Assembly (NCBI GenBank): GCA_964610885.1
Contig: CAZSWR010000001.1
Location: 93,131-157,130, forward strand
Origin: CAZSWR01 sp964610885
GTDB taxonomy: Bacteria > Bacteroidota > Ignavibacteria > Kapaibacteriales > UBA2268
Length of the DNA: 64,000 nt
Direction of reading: 5' to 3'
In this document: one piece after another, positions 46,534 through 55,529 of the stretch
How positions within the stretch are numbered: the first letter of the stretch is position 1
How the letters are laid out: each line of letters opens with the position of its first letter
The notes under the pieces: model-generated
What the model was told of the DNA's origin: nothing
What the model saw: only the letters and a program-made list of their open reading frames with translations
The model's database searches: none
Position numbers and translations under genes: made by a program

Positions 46534-48261
46534 ATGCAAACCGGAAACTATTGTTTGATTCTACATACACATTTGCCATGGGTGCTGCACCACGGCACCT
46601 GGCCGCACGGAGTCGATTGGCTCACCGAGGCAGTTTGCGAATGCTACATTCCCCTGCTGAACGTTATCAACGATTTGGTGGCCGAGGGGAATAGCCCGAA
46701 ACTCACCATTGGCCTGTCGCCAGTGCTGTGCGAACAGTTGGCGCATCCAGATTTTCCTGAAATATTCATCGATTATTGCTCGCAGAAAGTGGAATGGGCC
46801 AGCCGTGACTTTGCTGACTTCACCCACAGGAAATGGGACGCCCACCACATCTATTTGGCTCAGTTCTGGGCCGAGTGGTATTCCGCTCGCCGCCGCGAAT
46901 TCGTTGATAAATACGATTCATCGATTGTCCAAGCCTTCCGCAAGCTGCAGGACTCCGGCGCCATCGAGATAATAACTTGCGGCGCCACTCACGGATATTT
47001 CCCGCTTCTCGGGGCAGACAGCAGTATCAACCTGCAAATCAAAACAGCCGTCGAGAACTACAAAAAGCACTTCGGCCGCGACCCGCGAGGCATTTGGCTG
47101 CCCGAATGCGCCTACAGGCCCTCCTACGAATGGCGCTCGATGATTCCCGTCTATCCGATACACCAGAAACGGCTCCGCCCGGGCGTCGAACAATTCCTGA
47201 GCCGCTACGGCCTGAACTATTTCGTTACCGACGAGGACTTGCTCGTCCGGTCCCGTCCGCTGGGCGTTTTCTTGGATTCGACGAAAGACCATTTCTTGGG
47301 GATAAATGCTCCCTCTTTCGACCACAAACCCCACGAGTTCAACCGCTCGCCACTGAACCTGTACAACGTCAGCTCGAGCGACAAAACAGGCTACGGGACG
47401 GCTGTCTGCTTCACTCGCCATCGGAACATCTCGATGCAGGTCTGGAGCGGCACCATCGGCTACCCGGGCCAACCGGACTACTTGGACTTCCACAAGAAAC
47501 ATTTCGGATCGATGCTCCGCTACTGGCGAGTAACGGACAACAAAGCGGACATGATGTACAAATTGCTCTACCACCCCGATTGGGTGCGCGACAAAATCGA
47601 TATGCAGAGCAATCATTTCATTCACCATATCGAAAACACTTGCAACTACTACCACAACCAAACCGGCCGTGTGGCCACGCTCACCACTCCGTTCGATACG
47701 GAACTGTTCGGGCATTGGTGGTTCGAGGGGCCGGAATTCCTGCGCAGCGTGCTCCGTGGGCTGAACCACTCGCCTTGGGTTAGTCCGGCGACGGCCAGCG
47801 AACAAATCATACGCACCGAGCCGCGAGAGGTTATTGCCCTGCCGGAAGGCTCTTGGGGCGAAAACAACAACCACGACGTCTGGTCCAACGAAAGCACTCG
47901 CTGGACGTGGGAATCCATCTACAACGACGAATACAGGCTCCTTCGGCTCTATTCCCGACTGCCCGCCGAGCGTGGCGAATTGCTGAACAGATTACTCAAA
48001 CAAACTCTGCGCGAATTGTTACTTACCCAGTCTTCGGATTGGCAATTCCTGATCCATACGCAATCGGCGAAGGACTATGCCGAGCAGCGCTTCTCGTTCC
48101 ACCATTCCGATTTCAACCGATTGGTATCGATCATCGAGGGCTATTTGGATTCGAATACAATTTCATACGAAGACATGCAATACGTAGAGGAAACCGAAAC
48201 GAGGAATTCGATCTTCGCGGAAATTGACCCGTCGTGGTGGTTCGACCCATTCGAGGAGTAA
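46534..48261 (+). CDS. GH57 family 1,4-alpha-glucan branching enzyme-like glycoside hydrolase
   Basis: 575 residues. The GH57 start YCLILHTHLPWVLHHGTWPH supplies metal- or substrate-binding His residues. The nucleophile motif is GIWLPECAY with E191, and the acid/base motif is LTTPFDTELFGHWWFEGPEF with D388, both matching the branching-enzyme subgroup (DUF1957) rather than amylopullulanases. The C-terminal helical domain (WQFLIHTQSAKDYAEQRF) is also of this subgroup. It would introduce alpha-1,6 branches into glycogen. No other glycogen gene is in the window. A purine-rich aaggaaaag lies upstream as a possible ribosome-binding site. It ends directly in hairpin copy R4. Confidence 0.92.
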   Translation: MQTGNYCLILHTHLPWVLHHGTWPHGVDWLTEAVCECYIPLLNVINDLVAEGNSPKLTIGLSPVLCEQLAHPDFPEIFIDYCSQKVEWASRDFADFTHRKWDAHHIYLAQFWAEWYSARRREFVDKYDSSIVQAFRKLQDSGAIEIITCGATHGYFPLLGADSSINLQIKTAVENYKKHFGRDPRGIWLPECAYRPSYEWRSMIPVYPIHQKRLRPGVEQFLSRYGLNYFVTDEDLLVRSRPLGVFLDSTKDHFLGINAPSFDHKPHEFNRSPLNLYNVSSSDKTGYGTAVCFTRHRNISMQVWSGTIGYPGQPDYLDFHKKHFGSMLRYWRVTDNKADMMYKLLYHPDWVRDKIDMQSNHFIHHIENTCNYYHNQTGRVATLTTPFDTELFGHWWFEGPEFLRSVLRGLNHSPWVSPATASEQIIRTEPREVIALPEGSWGENNNHDVWSNESTRWTWESIYNDEYRLLRLYSRLPAERGELLNRLLKQTLRELLLTQSSDWQFLIHTQSAKDYAEQRFSFHHSDFNRLVSIIEGYLDSNTISYEDMQYVEETETRNSIFAEIDPSWWFDPFEE

Positions 48262-48262
48262 A

Positions 48263-48317
48263 GTGGCGACTGCCACTTTGCTTTTTAAAGAGCAGCGCAA
48301 TGATGAATAGAAAGATG
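48263..48317 (+). terminator. dispersed hairpin element, copy R4, acting as terminator
   Basis: The hairpin gtggcgactgccac starts one base after the taa stop (48259-48261), followed by tttgctttttaaag. In reverse complement the body and tail match R1-R3. Confidence 0.78.
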
Positions 48318-48364
48318 TACATGGAATCAATATTCCTTGATTTGGGGAAAACCTTTCCAGGGCA

Positions 48365-50509
48365 TTAATCTTTCTCTTGCGAGTCAGCGCGGGACGGCCG
48401 CGAGACTTCGATTCGGACAGTTCGCGAGAGGAATCGCTCCTCGGGTGTGGAATAACTCTTTATTTGCGGAGGCAGCTTGATGCTGCCGGCCCCGTCAACA
48501 GACGAAATATGCGCTTCGTTCGATAGGACGCTGCGAAGGTATTCGGCCACGTTGCGCGCGCGGAGCACGCTGAGCCGCAAATTGTCCTCGAATTGCCCTA
48601 ATTTGTCTGTGTAGCCAATAATAACGATCGAATCCCCATCGACAAGGTTCCGGGCAAAATCCCTGATAATCTTCTTGTCCTGAACCGATACTTCAGCATT
48701 GTTCACAAGGAAAAGCGTCAGCGAGATAATCTGTTTCTCGATGGCTGAAGTGTCTCTCCAGATGGCCAGTCTCGTGCGAGCCTGCACGGTTTCTCCGCCG
48801 GCCAAAGCTGCCGAGAACCGGCACACAATTGAATCGGAACGAGATAGCCGTGAGAAATCTATATCGTCGGAATTGAAACTTATGTTGCCTGAGAATTCAT
48901 AGCCCTGGGCAATCCTCTGGTGCGAATTTCGAGAAACAACATCAAAATTCCACGAAGAGAAATCCCTCGCGGCGGACATCATAACATCTGCACTCAGGCT
49001 GGGCGGGTCGAAAGTCGATTCTAAGTACCGAGACTTCACAATTTCGGCGAGCAAACGCGAATCGTCCGATTCGAATTCAATGCGCCGATTCTCCGAATAG
49101 CCCTCTTCAATTGGCGAAACTGTTGCGTCCTTTGGCGAGCAATTCGTGCCAGATGTGGTACAATTAATTCGCGATGAATCAACATGCCAGTTCTTAATAA
49201 TATATGCCTTGGCCGATTCTCCCCTTGCGCGAGCCAAATCGCAATCGGAATTCTCTGTGGTTTTGTCGGCATATCCCTTGATAATCAGGTTGCTCTCGGG
49301 GAATTGTAACATCCTGTATCCAACGATATTGAGTATCTGATGGTTCAGAACGAGCGGATGCGGGGCTACCGTCGAAGTGGAAAATGTGGCGGCTTCGCTT
49401 GCGTGGTCGTACCGCGCAGGAATGGCCGACGAATTGAAATCGAAGAACAGTTTCGATAGTATTGGGAATATCTGCGTCGTGAATTGCTGATGAATACTAA
49501 TGGTATTCACCGCTTTCTTCAGTTGCTTGTCGAATATTTCGATTGAGCAAGATGCTCTTTCCGAGAAAAGCACTGTATCTGTTTGGCGATAGATGTTCGT
49601 GATGACGATGCCCTTCCCGAACTGCGAGCGAATCCTCTCGGCCAGCACAGGATTGCCCGATGAATATTTTTTACCGGAGATTCCAGCCGCCAGCTCCTGC
49701 CGGAGCGTATCGATCACCAGTGAGTCTCGTCTGATTGTATCTGCCGGAATGATTTGTGGGGTCTGCCGCTTATTGAACATGAGAGAAACGCCTGCGCGAA
49801 GCGAAAAGATTTTCCACTTGAAATCTTTCAATATGTTTGTGAATTGATACTCTCCGAAAACTTCTGCGCGGCCGCCGTGGAACCATTTGTTGTCAAATTC
49901 GAAATCGTAGCCCAAGCCGGCGAGCGCGGCCGCTTGGAACACATTTGTTTCTTGGATGGTGCCCGATATATCGTTTCGGACGCGCTGTTTGGTGTCAGAG
50001 AAGACTCCTATGTCCGAAGGCTCGATGATTTTCTCTTTTTGGTGGAAAGATTTGAGAACGAGGAAGCCGGCAGACGCGCCGATCTGGAACGAGAGTTTGT
50101 CGAAGAGTTTAATGCCTGCGTATTGCTCCAATGCGATCTTGCCAATATTGGCCGAGATGTAGTGTTCGATCAGTCCGTCAACGAACTGATTGTCTGCAAT
50201 TACTTTTGTCGATTCGTTCCGAGTGAAAACTCCCGAAAGATGGTCGTATCCGATCCTGCTTTCAAAGTAAAAATGCTTATCGGCCATCGAGCGGTAAACG
50301 ACCCCGATTGCAAAGTTAAGCCCGTGAGCATTTGTGAATTTGTCGCAGCAGTTCGGTTGGCCCGGAAGCGTTCGGAACGAAGCATTGTGAAAATTCCAGC
50401 CCGCCCCGCCATACACTCCAAATCGGGAATACAGCGAATCCAAATCGGCGCCTCGGGCGCTACTTGCCAGAATTGAAACAAACAACAATATAAAAAACGA
50501 ACGCTTCAT
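48365..50509 (-). CDS. outer-membrane protein with N-terminal barrel and two OmpA-like domains
   Basis: 714 residues. Signal peptide MKRSFFILLFVSILASSARG, then a barrel-like region (about 25-235, GVYGGAGWNFHN to FSLRAGVSLMF). A first OmpA-like domain (about 345-495) has NLIIKGYADKTTENSDCDLA, RARGESAKAYIIKNW and SENRRIEFES. A second (about 600-705) has SIVIIGYTDKLGQFEDNLRL, VLRARNVAEYLRSVL and RFLSRTVRIEVS. OmpA domains bind peptidoglycan. The gap of about 110 residues between them is beta-rich. The double arrangement is uncommon. Monocistronic, convergent with the GH57 gene. Confidence 0.85.
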   Translation of the reverse strand: MKRSFFILLFVSILASSARGADLDSLYSRFGVYGGAGWNFHNASFRTLPGQPNCCDKFTNAHGLNFAIGVVYRSMADKHFYFESRIGYDHLSGVFTRNESTKVIADNQFVDGLIEHYISANIGKIALEQYAGIKLFDKLSFQIGASAGFLVLKSFHQKEKIIEPSDIGVFSDTKQRVRNDISGTIQETNVFQAAALAGLGYDFEFDNKWFHGGRAEVFGEYQFTNILKDFKWKIFSLRAGVSLMFNKRQTPQIIPADTIRRDSLVIDTLRQELAAGISGKKYSSGNPVLAERIRSQFGKGIVITNIYRQTDTVLFSERASCSIEIFDKQLKKAVNTISIHQQFTTQIFPILSKLFFDFNSSAIPARYDHASEAATFSTSTVAPHPLVLNHQILNIVGYRMLQFPESNLIIKGYADKTTENSDCDLARARGESAKAYIIKNWHVDSSRINCTTSGTNCSPKDATVSPIEEGYSENRRIEFESDDSRLLAEIVKSRYLESTFDPPSLSADVMMSAARDFSSWNFDVVSRNSHQRIAQGYEFSGNISFNSDDIDFSRLSRSDSIVCRFSAALAGGETVQARTRLAIWRDTSAIEKQIISLTLFLVNNAEVSVQDKKIIRDFARNLVDGDSIVIIGYTDKLGQFEDNLRLSVLRARNVAEYLRSVLSNEAHISSVDGAGSIKLPPQIKSYSTPEERFLSRTVRIEVSRPSRADSQEKD

Positions 50510-50613
50510 CGGAGCAAAATCTTACTTTCTTTTCACAATACACAAATAACTTAATATAAAATTAAGGATTTGTTGTTATTTTTGCTTGGTTTTTTTTATC
50601 AAATGGAAAAGAA

Positions 50614-51537
50614 ATGCAAAACGAAAACTCACTTCCAATCGATAGCTCGGCGCCCGACGCCCAGCGAGCAAAATCAATCAGGATAATAAAATACTTCCTT
50701 TTCAGTGCATCGGTAATCCCTGTAATCATCGTCGGATCAATGGCTTACCGCTTCGAGTTCTTCGAATGGAATACTTTCTTGCTCGTGCTTGTCGGCCTGT
50801 TCCTCGGCCAAGCTGCGGGCGATTACTTGTATTATTACTTCACAAATTTCCACACAGACAAACGGGATTCGCACACGAAAATATTTGCCGGTTGGAGTCC
50901 GCTTTTCATTGGCAAAGTATTACCGGAGAAATCTTCGCTACACCTTGGGATTGCCTGCTTGGCTATCGACCTTGGGATCGGCATTTTCTTCTTTCTGAAA
51001 CTTGGGTGGATCGTGCTTGCGCTTGCGGCGTTGGGCGGTTTGGTCGCAGTGTTTTTCACTCCGCTGATGATCCGCGGATACAAGGAAGTTGTTATTTTCC
51101 TAACGTTTGGCCCGCTGATCATTTTCTCATCATATTATGCAATGGTCGGCGACCGGGATTTGTATCCTCTCAGAATATCGATTCCGGTTGCATTCTTCGT
51201 TACCGTCGTTGCGTACCTGAAAGGAGCGCATTTCCAGACTGTCCGCGATGGATCGGACGAAGTGGTGCTCAACCTCAGCCCGCGCAAAATTCGGGATCTG
51301 TACATTGCCGGATATACACTCTTAGTGATCAATGTGGCTGCGAAACTTGTCCCTCCGATGTGCCTTTCGGGCCTGCTGACGGCTCCGCTCGCGTTCATGG
51401 TTGTCAAATCCGTCGGGCGCGTCCCGGCCAGAGTCAATGACTACCTGAAGGCCGTCATACTCTCGCTCGTAGTGTTTATTTTGACCGGATTGCTCATCGC
51501 TTTCGGACATATTTTTGGTGCTTATACAGTTGAATAG
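50614..51537 (+). CDS. UbiA-family prenyltransferase-like protein with degenerate catalytic motifs
   Basis: 307 residues, about eight or nine transmembrane helices. The overall fold pattern is that of UbiA/MenA, but the first Asp-rich motif reads AAGDYLYYYFTNF rather than NDxxDxxxD, and the region of the second motif (AHFQTVRDGSDEVVLNL) lacks the usual DxxxD and GKxTLxxRLG. It lies 24 bases upstream of an intact paralogue. This may be an inactive subunit, a regulatory partner or an enzyme with another lipid substrate; which one cannot be told from sequence alone. Confidence 0.7.
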   Translation: MQNENSLPIDSSAPDAQRAKSIRIIKYFLFSASVIPVIIVGSMAYRFEFFEWNTFLLVLVGLFLGQAAGDYLYYYFTNFHTDKRDSHTKIFAGWSPLFIGKVLPEKSSLHLGIACLAIDLGIGIFFFLKLGWIVLALAALGGLVAVFFTPLMIRGYKEVVIFLTFGPLIIFSSYYAMVGDRDLYPLRISIPVAFFVTVVAYLKGAHFQTVRDGSDEVVLNLSPRKIRDLYIAGYTLLVINVAAKLVPPMCLSGLLTAPLAFMVVKSVGRVPARVNDYLKAVILSLVVFILTGLLIAFGHIFGAYTVE

Positions 51538-51561
51538 TTAATAATTTTTTGGGAGATCGAA

Positions 51562-52467
51562 ATGACAATAAAAGAGTGGTTCATTGTGTGGTTCAAGGCA
51601 GCGCGTGCTCCATTTTTGGTCGTCAGCTTCATTCCGGCGTGCGTCGGCGGGATCATTGCCTACAACAGCGGTGCTTTCGATTGGCTGACGTTCGTTCTCG
51701 TTACGATCGGCATCGTCAGCGCTCATTCGGCCGCCGATTTCATCGATGATTATTTCGACTTCAAAAACGGAAATCTGGGCAACAAAGAGAAACAATTCCA
51801 CGACAGCCCGCTTATCGACGGGAAAGTTTCTTTGAAGCAAGTTGTTGTGGCAACTTTGATCTGCCTGGCCGTGTCGGTCGCGATTGGTGCTTATCTGCTC
51901 ATCGAGGTCGGGTACCCGGTACTTGTTATGACACTTATCGGAGCATTCATTGTATTGTTCTACACTTCGCCGCCGATTCGCCTCAATTACCGTGGGCTTG
52001 GCGAAACCGGGCTGTTCGTTGCTTTCGGGCCGATGATAGTCTTTGGTGTGTATTTCGTGCTGACTCGCCAATTCAGTTGGGAACCGATTCTGGCTTCGAT
52101 TCCTTTGGGCGTATTCATAATGAACGTCGGGATTGTAAGCAATATTTTCGACTACGAAGACGATGTGCAATCGGGCAAACTCTGTATGCCGGTACGAATT
52201 GGCCAATCGAACACGGTCAAAGTGCTTGCTTCGGCGAGCGTTGTAGCGTATCTTGCAGTGATCATCGGCGTCGTGCTGGGCTTGCTTCCTCTGTGGGCGT
52301 TGGTGGCCCTATTGGCTTCGCCGCTTGCGATTCAGATTGTGCGCGGCGCATCGCATTTCACGGATTTGTCGTACTACACTCCTTCGATGACGAAAGCCAT
52401 TGCCCTCTCGTCGGTTACGGGTGTGCTGCTGATTGCCGGCTACGTGATTGAGATACTAATCAGGTGA
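51562..52467 (+). CDS. UbiA-family prenyltransferase (MenA-like)
   Basis: 301 residues with about nine membrane helices. First Asp-rich motif SAADFIDDYFDFKNGN and second motif SNIFDYEDDVQSGKLCMPVR, ending in the RIG expected after it, match MenA/UbiA chemistry: transfer of a polyprenyl chain to an aromatic acceptor using Mg2+ bound by the Asp residues. A MenA role in menaquinone synthesis is likely in this type of organism but other men genes are not in the window. A gggag sequence lies 9 bases upstream of the start. It follows the degenerate paralogue and is followed after 122 bases by tsaB. Confidence 0.82.
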   Translation: MTIKEWFIVWFKAARAPFLVVSFIPACVGGIIAYNSGAFDWLTFVLVTIGIVSAHSAADFIDDYFDFKNGNLGNKEKQFHDSPLIDGKVSLKQVVVATLICLAVSVAIGAYLLIEVGYPVLVMTLIGAFIVLFYTSPPIRLNYRGLGETGLFVAFGPMIVFGVYFVLTRQFSWEPILASIPLGVFIMNVGIVSNIFDYEDDVQSGKLCMPVRIGQSNTVKVLASASVVAYLAVIIGVVLGLLPLWALVALLASPLAIQIVRGASHFTDLSYYTPSMTKAIALSSVTGVLLIAGYVIEILIR

Positions 52468-52589
52468 GCAACCCGGAATGGGAAGATAAACACAGATTTT
52501 CCATTTAAAAGTAAGTAATGCGCAGCCACAAGTAGTTGGATAAAAATTTCGTAATTTGCGCTAAGGTTTGTTGATTTATTGATGTGATT

Positions 52590-53255
52590 ATGTCAAAGAT
52601 ACTATTATTAGAAACCGCTGGCCCAACTTGCTCGGTGGCAATTGCCGAAGACGGCAGGATCGTTTGCGAATACAACGTATTTGGCCGAAACCTTCACGAC
52701 AATTTGTTGGCTGCGTCGATCAAAAGGCTCGTCTCGGATATGAGCATGAAAATTGAGAATATCGATGCTATTGCCCTATCCGCCGGCCCGGGTTCGTATA
52801 CCGGATTGCGCATTGGCGGAGCTGTAGCCAAAGCTTTGTGTTTCGACGACAAGATAAAACTCGTTTCGGTACCCACTCTGGAGGCGCTGGCCAAGAATGC
52901 AGCCTGCGGATTCGGGCTGTCAATTTGCGCCAGTGGCATAGTTGCGCTCGCCCCTTCGCACAAAGACCTTGTCTATTACCAAGAATTTGATCCATCCGGA
53001 ATGAAAACAGGCGATGTCTGCTTCACGGATTCCGATGAGTTCAACAAATTGGCTTTCGGCGATAAATGCTTGGTTGGCCTGTATCCGGACGAAATTCAGA
53101 TTGGTGTCAGGATCCCCGCGGCGCGCCAACAAACCGCAGCTGCGTTGCTGCCCCTCGCCATCGAGATGGTGCTTAGAGGCGAATTCACCGATCCCGAAAA
53201 ATACGAGCCGATTTATATTCAAGAATTCGAGCCGAAAATTCGGGCGCGAGTGTGA
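52590..53255 (+). CDS. tsaB: tRNA threonylcarbamoyladenosine biosynthesis protein TsaB
   Basis: 221 residues from ATG 52590 (MSKILLLETAGPTCSVAIA); a GTG six bases upstream is a less likely start. TsaB is the non-catalytic ASKHA-fold partner of TsaD in forming t6A at tRNA position 37. The family motif LSAGPGSYTGLRIG is intact, as is the ATPase-fold phosphate-1 segment at the N-terminus (LLLETAGPTCSVAI). No TsaE or RimI gene is adjacent. Convergent with the peptidase-like gene, 22 bases apart. Confidence 0.93.
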   Translation: MSKILLLETAGPTCSVAIAEDGRIVCEYNVFGRNLHDNLLAASIKRLVSDMSMKIENIDAIALSAGPGSYTGLRIGGAVAKALCFDDKIKLVSVPTLEALAKNAACGFGLSICASGIVALAPSHKDLVYYQEFDPSGMKTGDVCFTDSDEFNKLAFGDKCLVGLYPDEIQIGVRIPAARQQTAAALLPLAIEMVLRGEFTDPEKYEPIYIQEFEPKIRARV

Positions 53256-53277
53256 TTTCCCTTTGTGCTCAATTGCG

Positions 53278-54225
53278 TTACTTTTTTCTTTCTTCCGCGA
53301 ACAGATTGTAATACTCTTCGGGGCTGCGCCGAATTAAATCTTTTATGTTGTGCCTGGATTCTAATGTATGCCCTATGTGGCACCCAACCACATAGAACAG
53401 CCTGTCGCCGGACATTTGGCCCAACACGTAGCCCAAGATTTCGTTCGTTAATTCCTTGTCGGCACTGGCAGTGCAGTAGCTCATCACGCTATCGAATTGA
53501 ATGATTGCATTTTGCAATTGAACCGTATCGAGCAAACGCACATAGTCATTGTCGCTTAGTTCTTTGGTATCAATTCTTTTCTGAAAGGGCGTGAGCGTGG
53601 CAAGACCTTCGTTCATGGTCATGGCCAGTACGATTTCGCGAAGATCCCGAACCGTGCGAGCATTGAATATATTGGGAAGTTTTTGATATTTTTCGAAACC
53701 GATGTGGAACAGTTCGTGGGCAATGTAGAGTTCGATCTCTCGGAAGTTGTTTCTGAATTGCTCGAAGTCCAAATTCATACAAATCTTTCCATCGAAGGCA
53801 ATTCCGTTGTATCCGCCAAGAACGTAGTAAATCGTGGCCTCTTGTACGTAATCATCGGGCAAATATTTCATTGGCAGTTTCGCATATTCGTCGATGATTT
53901 CCTTTTCGCGAGCCTTCAGGAATTGAATCATCTTTTCATATACAGCTTTTCTTTCGCGTACGTGCGAGAAGTCAAAGCAGCCTTTCTGTGGTTGGTTTAG
54001 CGATTGCACCAGTATTTCCTTCGTAATTGGCTTCGACGAAAAGCGTTTGCTATGGGCCAAGATATGCTTATAGCCGGGATGATTAGCAATGGCTTCTGTA
54101 TTGTTCTTGCCATTACAAAATTGATCAATCACCAGCTCGATGCCAGAATAGTCAAAGGTTATGCCTGCGTTTGCTTTTGCTTCAAACAAGAGGAATATAA
54201 ATAGTATTAACGCTGTTTTTTTCAT
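53278..54225 (-). CDS. secreted gluzincin-like putative zinc peptidase (DUF5700-like)
   Basis: 315 residues with signal peptide MKKTALILFIFLLFEAKANA. The motif YIAHELFHIGFEKY gives HExxH with H170, E171 and H174; a downstream Glu in MTMNEGLAT (E206) is the likely third zinc ligand, the gluzincin arrangement. An upstream segment reads CMNLDFEQFRNNFREIE. This resembles the DUF5700 putative peptidases, from memory. Substrate is unknown. No neighbours suggest a role; it is transcribed alone. Confidence 0.72.
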   Translation of the reverse strand: MKKTALILFIFLLFEAKANAGITFDYSGIELVIDQFCNGKNNTEAIANHPGYKHILAHSKRFSSKPITKEILVQSLNQPQKGCFDFSHVRERKAVYEKMIQFLKAREKEIIDEYAKLPMKYLPDDYVQEATIYYVLGGYNGIAFDGKICMNLDFEQFRNNFREIELYIAHELFHIGFEKYQKLPNIFNARTVRDLREIVLAMTMNEGLATLTPFQKRIDTKELSDNDYVRLLDTVQLQNAIIQFDSVMSYCTASADKELTNEILGYVLGQMSGDRLFYVVGCHIGHTLESRHNIKDLIRRSPEEYYNLFAEERKK

Positions 54226-54312
54226 TGTACGATGTAATTGAGATAGAACAAATATTCATTATCAAATAGAACTTATACAAAACTACATCGCAATTGATGA
54301 AAAAAAAAACAT

Positions 54313-55428
54313 TTAATCGGCCACCTTTTTGTAATTGAATACTGCGAACGAAGCAGCAAGCGTTGCGTAGGCGCCGAGTATGGCAAATTGCTCGCTTACC
54401 TCGGCCCACGAAGCGCCCTTCAGCAGCACGCGCCGCATCACTTCCGCAAAATGCGAAAATGGATCGACAAACGCTACGTACTGCGCCCAGCTCGGCATGC
54501 TCTCGATTGGCGTGAAAAGGCCGCTCATCAATATAATTATTAATAGAATGAAATAGGAGACAAACAGCGACTGTTGCTGCGTCGAACTGTTCGACGAAAC
54601 AATCAGGCCGAAAGACAGGACTATCAATAGGTAAATTGCCGCGGCAGAGAAGATAATGAGCAGAGAGCCTACAATGAAGATGTCGAATACGAACTTGGCG
54701 ATCAGCAACCCGAGAGCCATGTCGAACAGGCCGATAATCCAGAATGGGAGCATCTTTCCGGCGATGAATTGGTATTTTTTTATAGGCGTAACGTTCAATT
54801 GCTCGATTGTGCCGATTTCCTTTTCGCGGACCAAGTTCAGTCCAGCCAAGGCGAATCCGATCACGGTTACCAAAACGCCGAGTATGCCCGGCACCATGTA
54901 GTGCTTGTATTCCAATTCGGGATTGTAGAAGTATCTTTCGCGGATGTCGAGCAGGCCGCCCATGGGTTTCGCACCGAGCTTTTCGACGGCAATTGTTGCC
55001 GAGTAGCCACTGACGATTGCCGAGGAGTATGCCCCGATGACGCCCGCCGCTGCGCCGTCTTCGGCGTTAATGATTGTTTGCACTTTTGCACTGTTCTCGC
55101 GCATCAAATCTTTTTCGAAGTTGGCGGGAATGCGGAGTATCATCTTCGCCGAATTGTTCATTAGGAACTCCTCTGCCTCTCCCTCATTTTCGGCCGTGCC
55201 GGTCAGCACAAAATAGCCGGACGCTACGAATATATTGAATAACTGCCGAGAGGTTTCTGTCTTGTCGTTGTCGAGCAACACCATGTTAACGCTTTTGATC
55301 TCGAAAGTGGCCGCATTGACCAAAATGAGCAGCTGCACTACGGGCATTAAGAATATTATCGGCAGCATCTGGCGGTTCCGCTTTATGCTCTGGAATTCCT
55401 TGCGAATCATTATCAGAATTGTTCTCAT
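54313..55428 (-). CDS. ABC-2 type permease (YbhR-like), last gene of exporter operon
   Basis: 371 residues. N-terminal helix (QMLPIIFLMPVVQLLILVNAA), a long periplasmic domain (about 45-170) and five C-terminal helices with the LFTPIESMPSWAQYVAFVDP loop typical of ABC-2 permeases. The stretch GLNLVREKEIGTIEQLNVTP is the family's coupling-helix signature. It is 101 bases downstream of its paralogue at 55530-56627 and forms the transmembrane half with it. Confidence 0.9.
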   Translation of the reverse strand: MRTILIMIRKEFQSIKRNRQMLPIIFLMPVVQLLILVNAATFEIKSVNMVLLDNDKTETSRQLFNIFVASGYFVLTGTAENEGEAEEFLMNNSAKMILRIPANFEKDLMRENSAKVQTIINAEDGAAAGVIGAYSSAIVSGYSATIAVEKLGAKPMGGLLDIRERYFYNPELEYKHYMVPGILGVLVTVIGFALAGLNLVREKEIGTIEQLNVTPIKKYQFIAGKMLPFWIIGLFDMALGLLIAKFVFDIFIVGSLLIIFSAAAIYLLIVLSFGLIVSSNSSTQQQSLFVSYFILLIIILMSGLFTPIESMPSWAQYVAFVDPFSHFAEVMRRVLLKGASWAEVSEQFAILGAYATLAASFAVFNYKKVAD

Positions 55429-55529
55429 ATTTGTCCCGATGTATTATACACTTTGAAAATCACAGCTGCAAAAATCTCCAAAGCGATTAGCAGCAAAATG
55501 CGCAATGGTAGTTACAATTAAGCAAATAT

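Noticed and set aside
46918..47874. 318-codon minus-strand open frame opposite the GH57 gene
   Set aside because: Catalytic motifs of GH57 are on the plus strand; the opposing frame is Arg/Val-rich without motifs.
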